NCBI GenBank assembly: GCA_023846275.1
Contig: CM043874.1
Coordinates: 30,601,630 to 30,665,629 of the forward strand
Direction of reading: 5' to 3'
Length of the DNA: 64,000 nt
Source: Vanilla planifolia
Lineage: Eukaryota; Streptophyta; Magnoliopsida; Asparagales; Orchidaceae
Position numbers and translations under genes: made by a program. Shown piece after piece: positions 1-10,714 of this stretch (its first letter is position 1; each line of letters begins with the position of its first letter). The notes beneath the pieces are model-generated. The model had not been told where the DNA came from. It worked only from the letters and a program-made list of their open reading frames with translations, and searched no databases.

Positions 1-3000
1 AGAGTAGTTGGAGATGAGCCGTGGTGTGTGTGTGGGGATTTCAACGTCACCATGCGCGCCTCGGACCAATGCGAGGCGGTGCAGTTCCGTAGTAATGAGG
101 CAGGGGACTTCGAAGCGGCAATCTCGGAGGCCAACCTGCTCCCCCCTGTTACAACCGGCGGACCATTTACGTGGCAGGGGAAGCGGCAGGGCAGCATTTT
201 GCTTAAGCGCCTGGATTACTTCTTTTGCAATTCGCGGTGGATGGATTTGTTCAGGGATTGCTGGATCGAGATCCTGGCCCGCACGGCTTCGGATCATGCT
301 CCAATTCTATTTCAGCCGGGAATGAAGCGGAAACGGAGGCCGAAGCCTTTTCGGTTCCTCAACACATGGCTTAAACAGGAGGGGTTCTTTGATGTTGTGA
401 GGACCTCCTGGTCCTCCCCCATTGCGGCGACCGGAATGTTCAAACTGGTGGGGAAATTGGCTAGAGCTAAAGTGGTGATTAAGGAGTGGAATCGTCGGGT
501 ATTCGGCAATCTGTTCAATAATAAGAAGCTTGCGGAGCGGGCGGTGGAGGAGGCGGAAAAGCAATTAGCAACAAATCCCTCTGTGGAGGCTAGTGGTCAG
601 CTGGACTTGGCAAATAAAAAGCTGCTCCTCATGCTGCAGAATGAAGAGGACTTTTGGCGGCAGAAGGCGGGGGTGAGGTGGTTAAGGGAGGGAGATGCTA
701 ATACCAAATTCTTTCATGCTTCGGTTCAAAGGAAGCGACACATTCTGGGAATTCATAAACTTCTCCGTTCGGATGGTTCGTGGGCGGAGGGGGAGGTGGA
801 ATTGTCTCAATTCCTCCCGTCATACTTTCAGGAGCATTTTTCGGGTCTGCCCAACTGCATGGCGGCAGCGGACACTTGCCTCCAATCCATGCCGAAGACG
901 GTGTCAGCTGCAACCAGCAAGGTATTAACCCGGCACACGGACGCGGCGGAACTCTCCGAAATCATATTGTCCATGGCTGCTTCCAGTGCGCCTGGTCCGG
1001 ATGGTTTTACAGTGGATTTCTTCAAACACTTTTGGTCGGTGCTTGCAGATGACGTGGTGGAGGCAGCGAATGATTTTCTCTCGGGTACAAGAATCCCGGC
1101 GGCAGTTGGCGCGGCTTGGCTGTGCCTCGTCCCCAAATCGACGGCGATTGCTACGCCGAATGACTTCCGTCCGATTGCCCTATGCAATGTATGTGCTAAG
1201 ATCTTTTCCAAACTTATTGCAGTCCGCCTGGCACCCTTCCTTCCCTCGCTCATTGCTGAGGAACAATCGGCAGCTGTTAGGGGTCGCTGCATCACCGATA
1301 ATATTCTCTTGATGGAGGAAATGCTCACACGGTTGAACTTGCGCCGTCGTCATCTGAATGTTATTCTGAAATTAGACCTTAAATCGGCCTTTGATAAAGT
1401 GAGTTGGTCTTTCATTAAAGCGGTGTTGGCTGCGATGGGATTTTCGGAGGATTTCTGCTTGATAGTCTCCAACATTTTAGAGGCTACGCGGCTTTCGGTT
1501 TTACTCAATGGGCAGCCTGATGGCTTCTTTTCTCCGACATGTGGTGTGCGGCAGGGAGACCCCTTGTCTCCAGCCCTGTTCGCAATTGTCATTAACGCTT
1601 TCAGTCAAAGCCTAAAAGATGGGTTCCGCTCCGGTCGAATTGAGGGTTTTTCCATGCCTCGACACTGTCAACAGGTGACCCATCTGGCGTACGCAGATGA
1701 CATTGTTATTTTCACTACAACTAGGAAAGGGTCCCTTCGGCAGCTGTCGGGCTGCATTGACTCCTTCCTGGCAGCTTCCGGGTTGTCTCTGAACCAGCAG
1801 AAATCCTCCGCCATCCATGCCAAGTCTGCTCAGCGGGCGGACAGGGCGCGTGTTAAGAGAATCCTGGGTTTTGGCTCGGCAAGACTCCCTCTGTTATACC
1901 TGGGCTGCTGGCTGGACTGTGGCAGGTCTCGGGGACGGCTCTTCCTCCCGCTGATTGACAGGATTAAGGCTCGCATTACGGCTTGGCAGCACAATTTCCT
2001 CTCTTTGGGTGGGAAGAAAGTCTTAATAAACAGTGTTCTAAGCTCCATGTCGGGTTTTATTGCGGCGGCTCTGTCTCCGCCCAAAAAGTCGGTGGCGGCC
2101 ATTCATAGTGCTCTTGCACGGTTCTTCTGGGGGAAATCGAACGCCTCGGACAGGCATCACTGGGCGGCGTGGCACAAGGTGGCGAGACCGGTGGCCGTAC
2201 ATGGTCTTGGATTGATTAATTTCGGTGTTCAAATCCTGGCGTACTCCGCCAAGCTGTGGTGGCGGCTCCTCCACTGCTCTAATCCCTGGACCAAATATGT
2301 TTGCCAAGCGTATCTTACCCGGCGTAATCCCTTTCTGCTGCAGGGTTGCATCTCGCCGGGCTGGCGGAGACTGGTGAAATTTAGGGTTTGGCTTATCCAC
2401 GAGCTGGAGGTTCGGGGTGAAGGTCCTGGACGGGCTTGGGCGGATTCGTTCGTGGACGGTTCGTCCGGACCATCTGGTTCGGAATTGGACCGGGTCCTGG
2501 CTCGCTTTCCGTATAGCTTGGACCTGGTTGAGGAGTTCCATGTGCTGCAGGTTTGGTTAAGGAGGTGTTTGGATTCCGCGGGTCATTTCTCCTTCGCCAC
2601 TGCTTATGACACTCTTTGCGGCTTGTCGCTTCCGGAGGTGCATCAACAGCATGACAACACACTGGTGTGGCACCCAAGGATTCCGGAAAAAATCTCTATT
2701 TTTATGTGGCGACTGTTTAATAATGCACTTCCGTTGCCTGCAAATCTTCAGAAGATTCATATCTCGCTTGCCTCTAAGTGCCCGTTCTGTCCAGAATGGG
2801 ACACGCTGGATCATATCTTTTGGCAATGCCCCATCATCAACCCTACCTGGAAGTGGTTTTGTCGGCTCCTGGGGGTTCCCTACCAGTCCAATCTCTTCGA
2901 TCAAATCCAGTGCTGGTGGTCTCATAAAGCCTACATAAATTCTCTCGCCTTCTCAATTCCAGGAATAGTATGTTGGTCAGCCTGGAAAGCTAGGAATGCG

Positions 3001-3141
3001 GCTCTCTACTCAGATCGGCTCACTACGCCGGGTAAATTGCAGTGGGAAACTCAACACTTCTTAGCTTATTTGTACTGCTTCAATTCCAAGAAACTGCTTG
3101 TTACTGAAAGCCTCCATCTTCGGACGCTGGGTCTCCTGTAA
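1..3141 (+). CDS. LINE ORF2 protein, 5' end outside the window (endonuclease, reverse transcriptase, zf-RVT)
   Basis: This is the pol protein of a non-LTR retrotransposon, which nicks the target and copies its own RNA there. Frame 1 is open from base 1, so the start lies upstream; the GTG at 28 is not a real start. The APE endonuclease end is visible as GDFN (34-45) and SDHAP (289-303). Reverse transcriptase follows: LVPKS (1126-1140), a FRPIALCN stretch, LDLKSAFDKVSW, GVRQGDP (1543-1563) and the catalytic YADD (1690-1701). A zf-RVT domain near the end has CPFC (2779-2790), H (2812) and C (2827). No RNase H domain follows, and the stop is TAA at 3139-3141. More than 1,040 codons carry no stop or frameshift, and all visible catalytic motifs are intact. 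The segment is about half G+C and rich in CpG, unlike everything to its right. It appears to be a young insertion; whether ORF1 and the 5' end are intact cannot be seen. Confidence 0.95.
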   Translation, partial: RVVGDEPWCVCGDFNVTMRASDQCEAVQFRSNEAGDFEAAISEANLLPPVTTGGPFTWQGKRQGSILLKRLDYFFCNSRWMDLFRDCWIEILARTASDHAPILFQPGMKRKRRPKPFRFLNTWLKQEGFFDVVRTSWSSPIAATGMFKLVGKLARAKVVIKEWNRRVFGNLFNNKKLAERAVEEAEKQLATNPSVEASGQLDLANKKLLLMLQNEEDFWRQKAGVRWLREGDANTKFFHASVQRKRHILGIHKLLRSDGSWAEGEVELSQFLPSYFQEHFSGLPNCMAAADTCLQSMPKTVSAATSKVLTRHTDAAELSEIILSMAASSAPGPDGFTVDFFKHFWSVLADDVVEAANDFLSGTRIPAAVGAAWLCLVPKSTAIATPNDFRPIALCNVCAKIFSKLIAVRLAPFLPSLIAEEQSAAVRGRCITDNILLMEEMLTRLNLRRRHLNVILKLDLKSAFDKVSWSFIKAVLAAMGFSEDFCLIVSNILEATRLSVLLNGQPDGFFSPTCGVRQGDPLSPALFAIVINAFSQSLKDGFRSGRIEGFSMPRHCQQVTHLAYADDIVIFTTTRKGSLRQLSGCIDSFLAASGLSLNQQKSSAIHAKSAQRADRARVKRILGFGSARLPLLYLGCWLDCGRSRGRLFLPLIDRIKARITAWQHNFLSLGGKKVLINSVLSSMSGFIAAALSPPKKSVAAIHSALARFFWGKSNASDRHHWAAWHKVARPVAVHGLGLINFGVQILAYSAKLWWRLLHCSNPWTKYVCQAYLTRRNPFLLQGCISPGWRRLVKFRVWLIHELEVRGEGPGRAWADSFVDGSSGPSGSELDRVLARFPYSLDLVEEFHVLQVWLRRCLDSAGHFSFATAYDTLCGLSLPEVHQQHDNTLVWHPRIPEKISIFMWRLFNNALPLPANLQKIHISLASKCPFCPEWDTLDHIFWQCPIINPTWKWFCRLLGVPYQSNLFDQIQCWWSHKAYINSLAFSIPGIVCWSAWKARNAALYSDRLTTPGKLQWETQHFLAYLYCFNSKKLLVTESLHLRTLGLL

Positions 3142-3225
3142 TCACTCTTATTAGCAATAAAATACAATCATTATTTAAAAAAAAATAAATAAATAAAAAT
3201 AAAATAAAAAATCAAGTAATAAAAA
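3142..3225 (+). other. LINE 3' UTR and A-rich tail
   Basis: A very short 3' UTR holds a poly(A) signal AATAAA at about 3156-3161. An A-rich tail begins near 3176 and is interrupted by T residues (AAATAAATAAA type). This is the normal 3' end of a plant LINE inserted by target-primed reverse transcription. The target-site duplication cannot be tested because the 5' end is outside the window. Confidence 0.85.
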
Positions 3226-6200
3226 TAAGTTGAATATACTTGTACAATCTTAGTGATCTTCTAGTATGATGATTAAAAAACTTAAGTAAATCTTTTATAA
3301 CCTTTATTGTATAATATGATGAGAATTGTCATACATGTATGATATCTTCATAGTAATTAAATACACTAGTTATATTAAGACATTGTAGGGGCAAACTCAG
3401 TTTAATGCTTATCACCAATGTACGATATGAGTATCACACTTGTATGATACATCACTTAAATGAATAACAACTAGATTAAGTAGTTCAAGAAAGTAAATAG
3501 AGCTATTGGAGTTACTTTAAATAGTAAGAGATTGTTTAATAGTATAAGCAAAAATCCATTTTAAATAGAATAACTTAATGTTTCACATTGCAAGATCATT
3601 TTATTTGGCTTGTTTTTTTAATGCTTTCTACACATTCACAATTAGAGCTATGTTGATAGATCGTTACATAATTCTACCTTAATTTGGATATCATTTCTAT
3701 TTAATGCTTATTCATAATATATTTTCTAGTTCATTTAGCTATTATGCTTGTTTTCTTGGAGGTGTAAGGTATAGGTGTTTGTATAAAGTGATTTCAAGTA
3801 TTGTGCATAATATTATATTGGCTACTATAATTGTTAGAGCTATTGGCTTGTGTGTGGCCATGATTGGATTGTGATCGTAAGTTTAGTTGTGTTATTATTG
3901 TGATAGTTTATGGCTTACCCATCAATTGGCAAATGGATATTGGTTTAGTGGAAGCCTGGTTAGGTCAATTAAGGATTGAAGGAAGTGTGTTCGTGACAAA
4001 ACCACTTGAAAGTTTAGTGTGCATTATTATTTTCCCTCAAATATTTCTTTTGATGTTTAATCAGGATCAAATTGTTTTAAAAGTTAAGGAAATTAACCAA
4101 AAACTTAGTTGGTCAAGTTGTAGATCCATAAACAACAAATATGTTTCATTTTTTTGGTGCTTCAATTCAAGATTTGGTATTGCAATCAAAACACTTTGTT
4201 CTTTAAATAAATTAACCATTATTTTAAAATAACAAATTAAAAAGGAACAATTCATCTCCCTTTCTTATGGGTTTGTAAGTCTTATACATATAATTTGAGC
4301 CAAGCTTGGTGTACAATATATGAAGTATGATCATGCATTAGTTTTGGGCCTTTTTACAAATAGAGTAATATAAGAATTAAACAACTTTTTGGAATGGCTA
4401 ACTAAGATTATTATGATTTGTGAAATGGATATATTATGATAAAATTACACATTATTGCTTTGTGCAAAAAGTCAAGGGGAAGGAGGAACTTGAGCATAAT
4501 CAATTCAAGAAAAAGAAGGTATATAAATTAATGTAACTATGATTATGTTATCAACATTAATCCTTAAGAAATGTAATAAATTTTGCAGAACCACATGGCA
4601 TTATTTTTATATGCATACATATTTTGATAATATGAAGCATAATATAAACAACACTTTTTATGTGCTATAAGATTGAGTTGTGTGCATCTAGGTAATGCAT
4701 TTGATTAGAATATGTGTATAAAAACATGGAAATAAGAAAATTAGAATGGTTGAAAATAATGCGATGAAAATTAGAAGAAAAATAAATTAAGTTATATGAT
4801 AAAGGATGTGCTATAAAAATGTGGCATGAGATAAGATATGAGCTTATGATATGAATTAGGCTATATGAGCCTTATAATACACCAATGATGGCATTGATAA
4901 GACATGATATGGCATGATAACAGAATAAGGAATTTCCTTAAGAAACTATCCATGACTATAATTATTTGTGATTGGACATAAGCACAAGATGTTGGGCAAG
5001 GCATACATTAGTTATAGATTATGATATGAGATGGCATTAGAGAGTTCATTATTTACTACCTTTACTAATATACATATTTATAAATTTTTTGGTTTGAATG
5101 TTCACAAGGTGATTAAGTCTTGGATTGATATGACCTGTATGTTTCAGAAATGTTTGTTGTTTGATGTTTTACCATCATCCTCACTTAATGGATTTTGGTG
5201 TTCAAATTTTTGTATTATAATTTGATGTATTCTAATTTTGTATAATCCTTTTTTTATAACTAGGTTAAAAAATAGACAAGGCATGACACTATTTCTTGGA
5301 TAGATATTACTCCACTACCTATATACCATAATGTCTTGTACCTCTTAAAATGTAATCCTATAAGGAGGTTCTATGTAACATTTTCCTCATTTAGGTTAAA
5401 ATTATTATTTTGGGGTGACCTTGGTTTTGTGTTCATGATGCTACAATTAGTAGAGTAATGAATACATGCATATTTATATACCAATGAAAGAAGATTGTTG
5501 TATATCCACCCCTCAAAGAAAACATGTCAAACTCATTACAATCAAGAAAACTATCCATTAACAAAGGAGAAGTGCAAAATAGAAGTATTAAACCTCATTC
5601 CAATAGATGACACAATCATCCATTAGTCTAGTTATTGAAAGGTTGGATAGTCTGATGAACATTTGATAATTAACTAATTTGTGGAACAAAATATATAAAC
5701 TATTAGATCTTCCATTAGATGGTTCATTCACATCACATACCCATTGAATAAATCATATAACAAATTCTAAATTTAGCCTATCAACAAAGGGGGGAATTAT
5801 ACTTTTTTTGAGGATAACCAAGTAAGCTTAAAACAAATTTTGAAATCATGTGGTCAGTGTTGTCTACACTAAGTATTTCTTTCGAGAAACTCTTATCTAG
5901 CTTTGAAAGAACTTGTGTGATTATTATAATAAATAAGTAATGCAAATATTTTTAGGTGGTTCAATAAACACACAAGTCTTTATCCATGCATAACCATGAA
6001 AAATCAAGCTAACTAAACTTATTCACTTTCTGATAGATAGGAAAAAGAACTTTACAACAAGATCTACAAGGATAAAAATGTAGCCTAAAAGTGCTAATCA
6101 AAAGATGGCTTATAACAACCACAATATAAGAGAACAAATAAAGAATAGAGGCAAAATCCAATGCAACTCCTTGATAATAAAACTTATATAATAGATAATA

Positions 6201-6668
6201 TATAACCAATACAAAACATAAGTGGATCACTAAATATGTAGATGGAAGGATGTTACCAAAAAAAAGAATAGAAGATGTGAAAAATATTAAGATCATAAGT
6301 AGTTGTAAGATTGGATTCCAAGAACTCAAAAAGATAATAAGCTTATACACATTGTAGGAATGTTGAAAATGAAGCTTTTAATTGAATATTTTTGTATTAC
6401 ATTCTTCTCTCAAGTTTGATTAACTTATTTATTGGCATAGAACACTCATATGGTCAAATATAATAATCATAATGGCTAAAAACTATTATGATTGATTTCT
6501 CAAAGAGATTAAACTAGCCATTATAGGTTCACACTACTGATCATATCGTACGATTAATAGGATCATATCATATGACGATATAAAAATGAATTATTTTATT
6601 TGATTAATATTTGATTTATACATGAGTTGTTCTCACCTTGAGCTCTCAAAAATAGAGCTTCTTTTTTC
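3226..6668. other. AT-rich DNA without recognisable gene
   Basis: Only short reading frames occur here. The longest, 122 codons (3864-4232, plus) and 113 codons (6009-6350, minus), match no family I know and have the composition of the surrounding noncoding DNA. A 190-bp piece (4740-4930) resembles the tandem repeat at 57.7-58.3 kb. The rest looks like unclassified, decayed repeat. Confidence 0.6.
4740..4930 (+). repeat. Dispersed relative of the ~267-bp tandem repeat at 57.75 kb
   Basis: A stretch reading 'tatatgagccttataatac' followed by 'ggcattgataagacatgat' has close counterparts, in the same order and strand, in both units of the tandem pair at 57751-58280. The purine-rich block ahead of it (gaaaattagaagaaaaataa) also has a counterpart there. 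It is probably a fragment of one repeat family that was once longer. The match was made by eye. Confidence 0.5.
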
Positions 6669-7384
6669 TGTTATAATAACAAAACTTCAAATGTGATGAT
6701 GATAGAGTGCTAAGAAAGAAAGAAAGGAGAATAGGTTTTTATCACAAAAAGATTGAATTCATCAAGAAGTTTTCTTTTAAGAGATTTTGAATTTACAAAG
6801 TTATGAATTTTAGAGTTTTGAATTACTTCATACATCATTTTTACTCTTTTATATAGAGATTAAGATAAAATATTTTATTATAAAATAAAAAAATGATTCT
6901 GACCACAATATAAAATGCTACAAATTTTGTAAAATTTGTATCACAAGTAGCTTGACCCCACGTGCATGTACACACCTCCCACTAGAATTTGCCTATGCTA
7001 AGGAATTATATATAGGCATGGGTACTATTCTATTCATGAGCAATCCCTCCACTTGCACATTAACTATGACAGTGTGCTAGGTCCACCTGCTGCATGTGCC
7101 TAGACATCGTGCATGGTATGTGGTTGACGTGCATGCACGAGTAGTGTATATGCATGTTTCTGTGTGGTCATGTGCCCTTAGTCTACGTGGGCTAATATGT
7201 TGCACCTTCCTACATGCCATGCTTGACTAGCACATTATAATGCATGCTTCAGTGTGCCTTTAGTGAGCTATCACATAGGGCTCTTACTACTTCGTCATGA
7301 TGACGATTTTTGTTGTTGGTCTTCTCACTTGATTTTTTTTCACAAATTTTGGTTTTAATGAATCTAGAATTGAGCTCTTAATCA
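6669..7384 (-). repeat. LTR of gag-protease element copy 1 (left, 3' LTR)
   Basis: On the plus strand it starts TGTTATAATAAC and ends CTCTTAATCA. It aligns by eye along its whole length with 8970-9654, with both LTRs of copy 2, and with the solo LTR at 62560-62980. A tract of alternating purine-pyrimidine 'gtgcatg' words sits in the middle (about 7030-7260), and 'ccctttatatag'-like sequence near 6850 is shared by the copies. Confidence 0.75.
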
Positions 7385-7800
7385 TAGATCACTTATTTAT
7401 CTTGAGTCAAAAGAAAGTGTTGTCCATCCTTTGTAAATCAATATCATTGTGGCTTTTGATAATAAATGAAATCTTGATCCCATAAGTATGGATTTTTTGC
7501 TATAATTTGGTAAAAATTTAGAGGTACCACTTCATAAAAATTGTTACCAATATAATCTTTGGTGATGAATAATTTTATCTTATATTATTTTTCAACTCTA
7601 GCTTTTAAATCATTATAAATCCACTCTAAAGAATAAGATCTTGGATGTGGTGTAATATTTAAGTTTAACCTTTTCATACGATTTTTTGATATTAAATTCT
7701 TATCACTTCTAATGTCAATAATAGCACTAATAAGCTCTTGCTTCACTTAAATTCAAATGGTGAAGATTTCTTCTCTTCATTAAAGTTATCTTTTGAATTC
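7385..7800 (-). pseudogene. Decayed retroviral-type aspartic protease domain (element copy 1)
   Basis: Minus-strand translation gives AIIDIRS (about 7699-7725) where this Ty3/gypsy protease family has a D-[ST]-G motif. It is followed by a conserved block ending HPRSYSLEW (7621-7680), then EVVPLN, NPYLWDQDFIYY and FTKDGQHF. The active-site Asp is kept but the following residues are not the D-[ST]-G consensus, and stops interrupt the frame, so it is inactive. In related full-length Ty3/gypsy polyproteins this domain is followed by reverse transcriptase; here it is followed within about 40 bp by the LTR. About 170 bp present after the protease in copy 2 is missing. Confidence 0.7.
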
Positions 7801-8969
7801 ACCATAAGTAATATGCATTCATCAACTTGAAACATTTTAAGAACCTTATTAGTTGTTATTGTAATAAGTATTTTATCTTTCTTAAAGTTTTTTTAGAAAT
7901 AGTTTAAGATATAATTTCTAAAAGTTTTATTATATGTGTCTTTTTTTTAGTAGTGATTGTAATATTTTAATGTTTATTGGTAGGAGTGTTGCTAATTATA
8001 GCCATAATATATTTTGTTAGAGAATATTTTTTCTTTTATTATTAATTTTTTAACTTATATTATGCTTTCTTGTATTTTGTCATTCTAGTTTCGTTCTTTT
8101 GTATTCATTCTTCTCTTGAATAACTATTATGAATGCACTTTCTTGCTTTAAAGATTGAATAAAAAAAGAGATAATTCAATGGAAATAAGATAGTATAGAC
8201 ATGTGGTATACTTTGATAATATCTTTATCTTTTTAATAGGTTTTTCAAAACTCATGGCTTATCGTTAAAATTATATAGTATTCTTGTATTGTTTATTATT
8301 GCCATTGTTATAAACTGTCATTTTCTCTACCTTTTCTTCATGTAATCCATGAGTTAGAATTCGTCTCAAATTAATTTCTTAAATTGGCTTAATATCACTT
8401 CTATAAGTGTGCCAATTTTTAACTAAGCATTCTACCAAGTTAACACAACACATCATTTCAAATGACTATAGACCACTTTATCAATTGATAAATTATCATA
8501 AAAAAAGAAATAGGTGTTTAGTTTTCCTAACCAACTATTTAATTTTTTTTGCATCTTTTGTACCATCACAAATAGGTATTTCAAGTTTAGTTTATATCTA
8601 GAATGAACATTGTCGATTCTCAAGCATTGATGCTACAAGATTGATAATGGCATTCTCAGCCTTGTCTCCAAGTACCCTTGAGTTAGGAACTTTTTCTTTG
8701 CTTAGTGGTTTATTTTCCAAAGTTATGATAAGAGTGGATTAGTTTTTTAACATTAACTCTGTTAACAATTATATTTTTTGGTTTAATACAGTTACCTATG
8801 CTTTGAAGTCTCTCTAATCTCTTGATTCCCTTCTATGGCTAGCACTTTCATTACTTTCTTCTTTACTCCTACCATTAGTGTTATTTGAAATACTTTGATA
8901 CAAAAAAATAATATGATCTATCCATGAGGTGTTGTTACCCATAACACTCAATGACATACCTTCTTTTTT
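7801..8969 (-). other. Interior of gag-protease element copy 1 (probable gag remnant)
   Basis: This region aligns by eye with 28740-29944 of copy 2, including a shared block around 8090-8350 and 29080-29330 on the minus strand. No gag signature such as a zinc knuckle is readable, so the gag assignment rests on position between 5' LTR and protease. A plus-strand ORF of 64 codons (8407-8601) is not supported. Confidence 0.45.
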
Positions 8970-9654
8970 TAGTCACAATAGTGGAAGTTTAAATGTGAGA
9001 ATGATAAGGAGCTAAGGAAGAAAGGAAGGAGAAGTTTTTGCCTCAAGGTGATCAAATTCTTTAAAAGTTTCCCTCCTAAGGTTTGAATTCACAAAGTTCT
9101 AAATTTCAAAATTCTAAATTATTTCATACATCTTTCTTATCCCTTTATATAGAGATTTGGGTATAATATTTTATTACAAAATAAAAAAATTTGCGTTGAC
9201 CAAAATATAAAATTCTACAAATTTTATAAAATTCATGCTTCTACTCGCATAATCCCTCTTATTCACATGCATTGGCCATCTAGCTTCACTTACACTAAGG
9301 TACTATTCCCACACAAAAATGATCTCTTTATGTGTGTGTTGATCATGGTAGTGCTATGACTCCACCTACCACATGCTTGGATTGTGTGTGCAAAAAATGC
9401 TTGATGAACGAGCACATGTAGTTCATGTGTGCATTCTCATTCAGTCATGTGCACCCAGATTGCATGAGCAACTAGCAAGCTACACCTTTATATGTGAACA
9501 CCTATGCTTTAACACGTGCCCTAACTTGCCTACAATGAACCATCATGTGTGACTCTTGCTGCTTCATGTTGTAATGATGATTTTTGTTGTTTTGTCTCCT
9601 TGAATTCTTTCATAATGTTTAAATTCAATGAACTTGAAATTGAGCTCTTGATCA
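8970..9654 (-). repeat. LTR of gag-protease element copy 1 (right, 5' LTR)
   Basis: This is the direct repeat of 6669-7384. It shares the opening 'gaagtttaaatgtgagaatg', the purine-rich block after it, the central 'gtgcatg' tract and the end TGAGCTCTTGATCA. The outer boundary is well defined by the alignment; the inner one (TAGTCAC for expected TGTTAC) is mutated. Confidence 0.75.
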
Positions 9655-10509
9655 ATATTAGTGTACTTTCTTAAATTCTTGAGTTTATATGCTAGAAAGT
9701 TATATTTATATATATAAGACTTAAACATATGAAACTATTGAGATTTTTCTATTTATCCTAAGAAACTAATCATACTATATGATGGCAATTATTGTATTGT
9801 AAGAAATTTTGAAGATTTCCATTGTACTAGTCATTCACAGTATAATATTTGATTATACTATTTGATAACATATTGTTCCACTATATAAAGTTTTTAGGTA
9901 TTTATTTCTCTCACTATCCTTAACTTAAAAGTTGATCATATTATATGATGATATGTATTGTTTCATACAATATAATTGATCATACTTACAATGAGTTAGA
10001 ACTCTTGTTAACTTAATCAGACCATTCTATTCACTTTCAAATGCTTATTTTAATATTAATCAGATCATATGATAAATATATCATATTGTAAAATAAGTGT
10101 AATTTTAGCAAATCTAGAAAATCAAGTTTTCCTACACTTTCTTATATGATTAAGTCTTAAATGATGAAAAGATATTAGAAAATATTGGATTGAGATGGAA
10201 GTGTGTATGCAAGATGACTTAAGCTAGAAATTTAAGATGATTTAAGCAAGATCAATATCTGTAGTGCAACATATAAAAATTACATAGGTTTTAATATTTT
10301 GCTAAAAAACTAAAATAAGAAATACTCTTGATGGCCATTGCACCATCAAGGGAAAAGATCCTCATTGAGTATGTCTTATGGTGAGATATAATGCCAACAC
10401 ATTACGCATCATCATCTTCTTAAGGGATCAAAATCAAACAACACATTAGTAAATTTTGTCATATGATTTTGCTATCATCAAACTCTCTTATAAGGATATG
10501 GGGTTAACA
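9655..10509 (-). repeat. 3' LTR of a Sirevirus-like copia element (minus orientation)
   Basis: The segment ends on the plus strand with GGGGTTAACA, so in element orientation the LTR starts TGTTAACCCC. It directly follows a polypurine tract of the Sirevirus/Maximus type and the end of a copia pol on the same strand. The left end is set only by the abutting gag-protease element and may be truncated. The matching 5' LTR was not found. Confidence 0.55.
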
Positions 10510-10545
10510 ATATTTCCCTTTTTATGATGATAAAACCATCAATAT
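10510..10545 (-). promoter_or_regulatory. Sirevirus-type polypurine tract
   Basis: On the minus strand the bases read ATCATCATAAAAAGGGAAAT, just before the LTR start TGTTAACC. Sireviruses carry a conserved TCATCATCAAAAAGGGGGAGA at this position, which primes plus-strand DNA synthesis. Several G residues have become A. Confidence 0.6.
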
Positions 10546-10714
10546 AAGTATGTGCTTGACATAAAAAGGGGCAAGAAAATGATCATGAGAATACATGTAA
10601 GTCATGAAGTGCATAATATCTACTCCTACTTCCACTAAATCTAAGCTCTCCCTTAATTCTTAGAATATACTAAAACACTAAATTGCTTCTACTTTTTTTT
10701 ATCATTTAAAGGTA

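Larger units (their letters stand above)
6669..9654 (-). mobile_element. Small LTR retrotransposon with only gag/protease remnants, copy 1
   Basis: Two direct repeats (6669-7384 and 8970-9654) enclose about 1.6 kb. The interior, read on the minus strand, carries a decayed retroviral-type aspartic protease near the left LTR and an unrecognised, stop-filled region (possible gag) to its right. No reverse transcriptase, RNase H or integrase can be found between the LTRs. A second copy at 27457-30544 has the same organisation. In element orientation the LTR begins TGATCAAGAGCTC and ends near CATTATTGTAACA (TG...CA). No clear target-site duplication remains. It is best described as a non-autonomous Ty3/gypsy derivative, comparable to the TR-GAG class of plant elements. 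A deletion derivative of a full element is the alternative, but the shared structure of both copies argues against two independent deletions. Confidence 0.75.

Noticed and set aside
307..2938. Many ORFs of 68-167 codons on both strands within the first 3 kb
   Set aside because: They are shadows of the GC-rich LINE ORF2; none has a recognisable domain.
3864..4232. 122-codon plus-strand ORF
   Set aside because: No family match, composition of the surrounding AT-rich DNA, and no splice or promoter context.
6009..6350. 113-codon minus-strand ORF rich in Leu, Ile, Phe and Tyr
   Set aside because: The hydrophobic content is what A/T-rich noise gives; no membrane-protein family is recognised.
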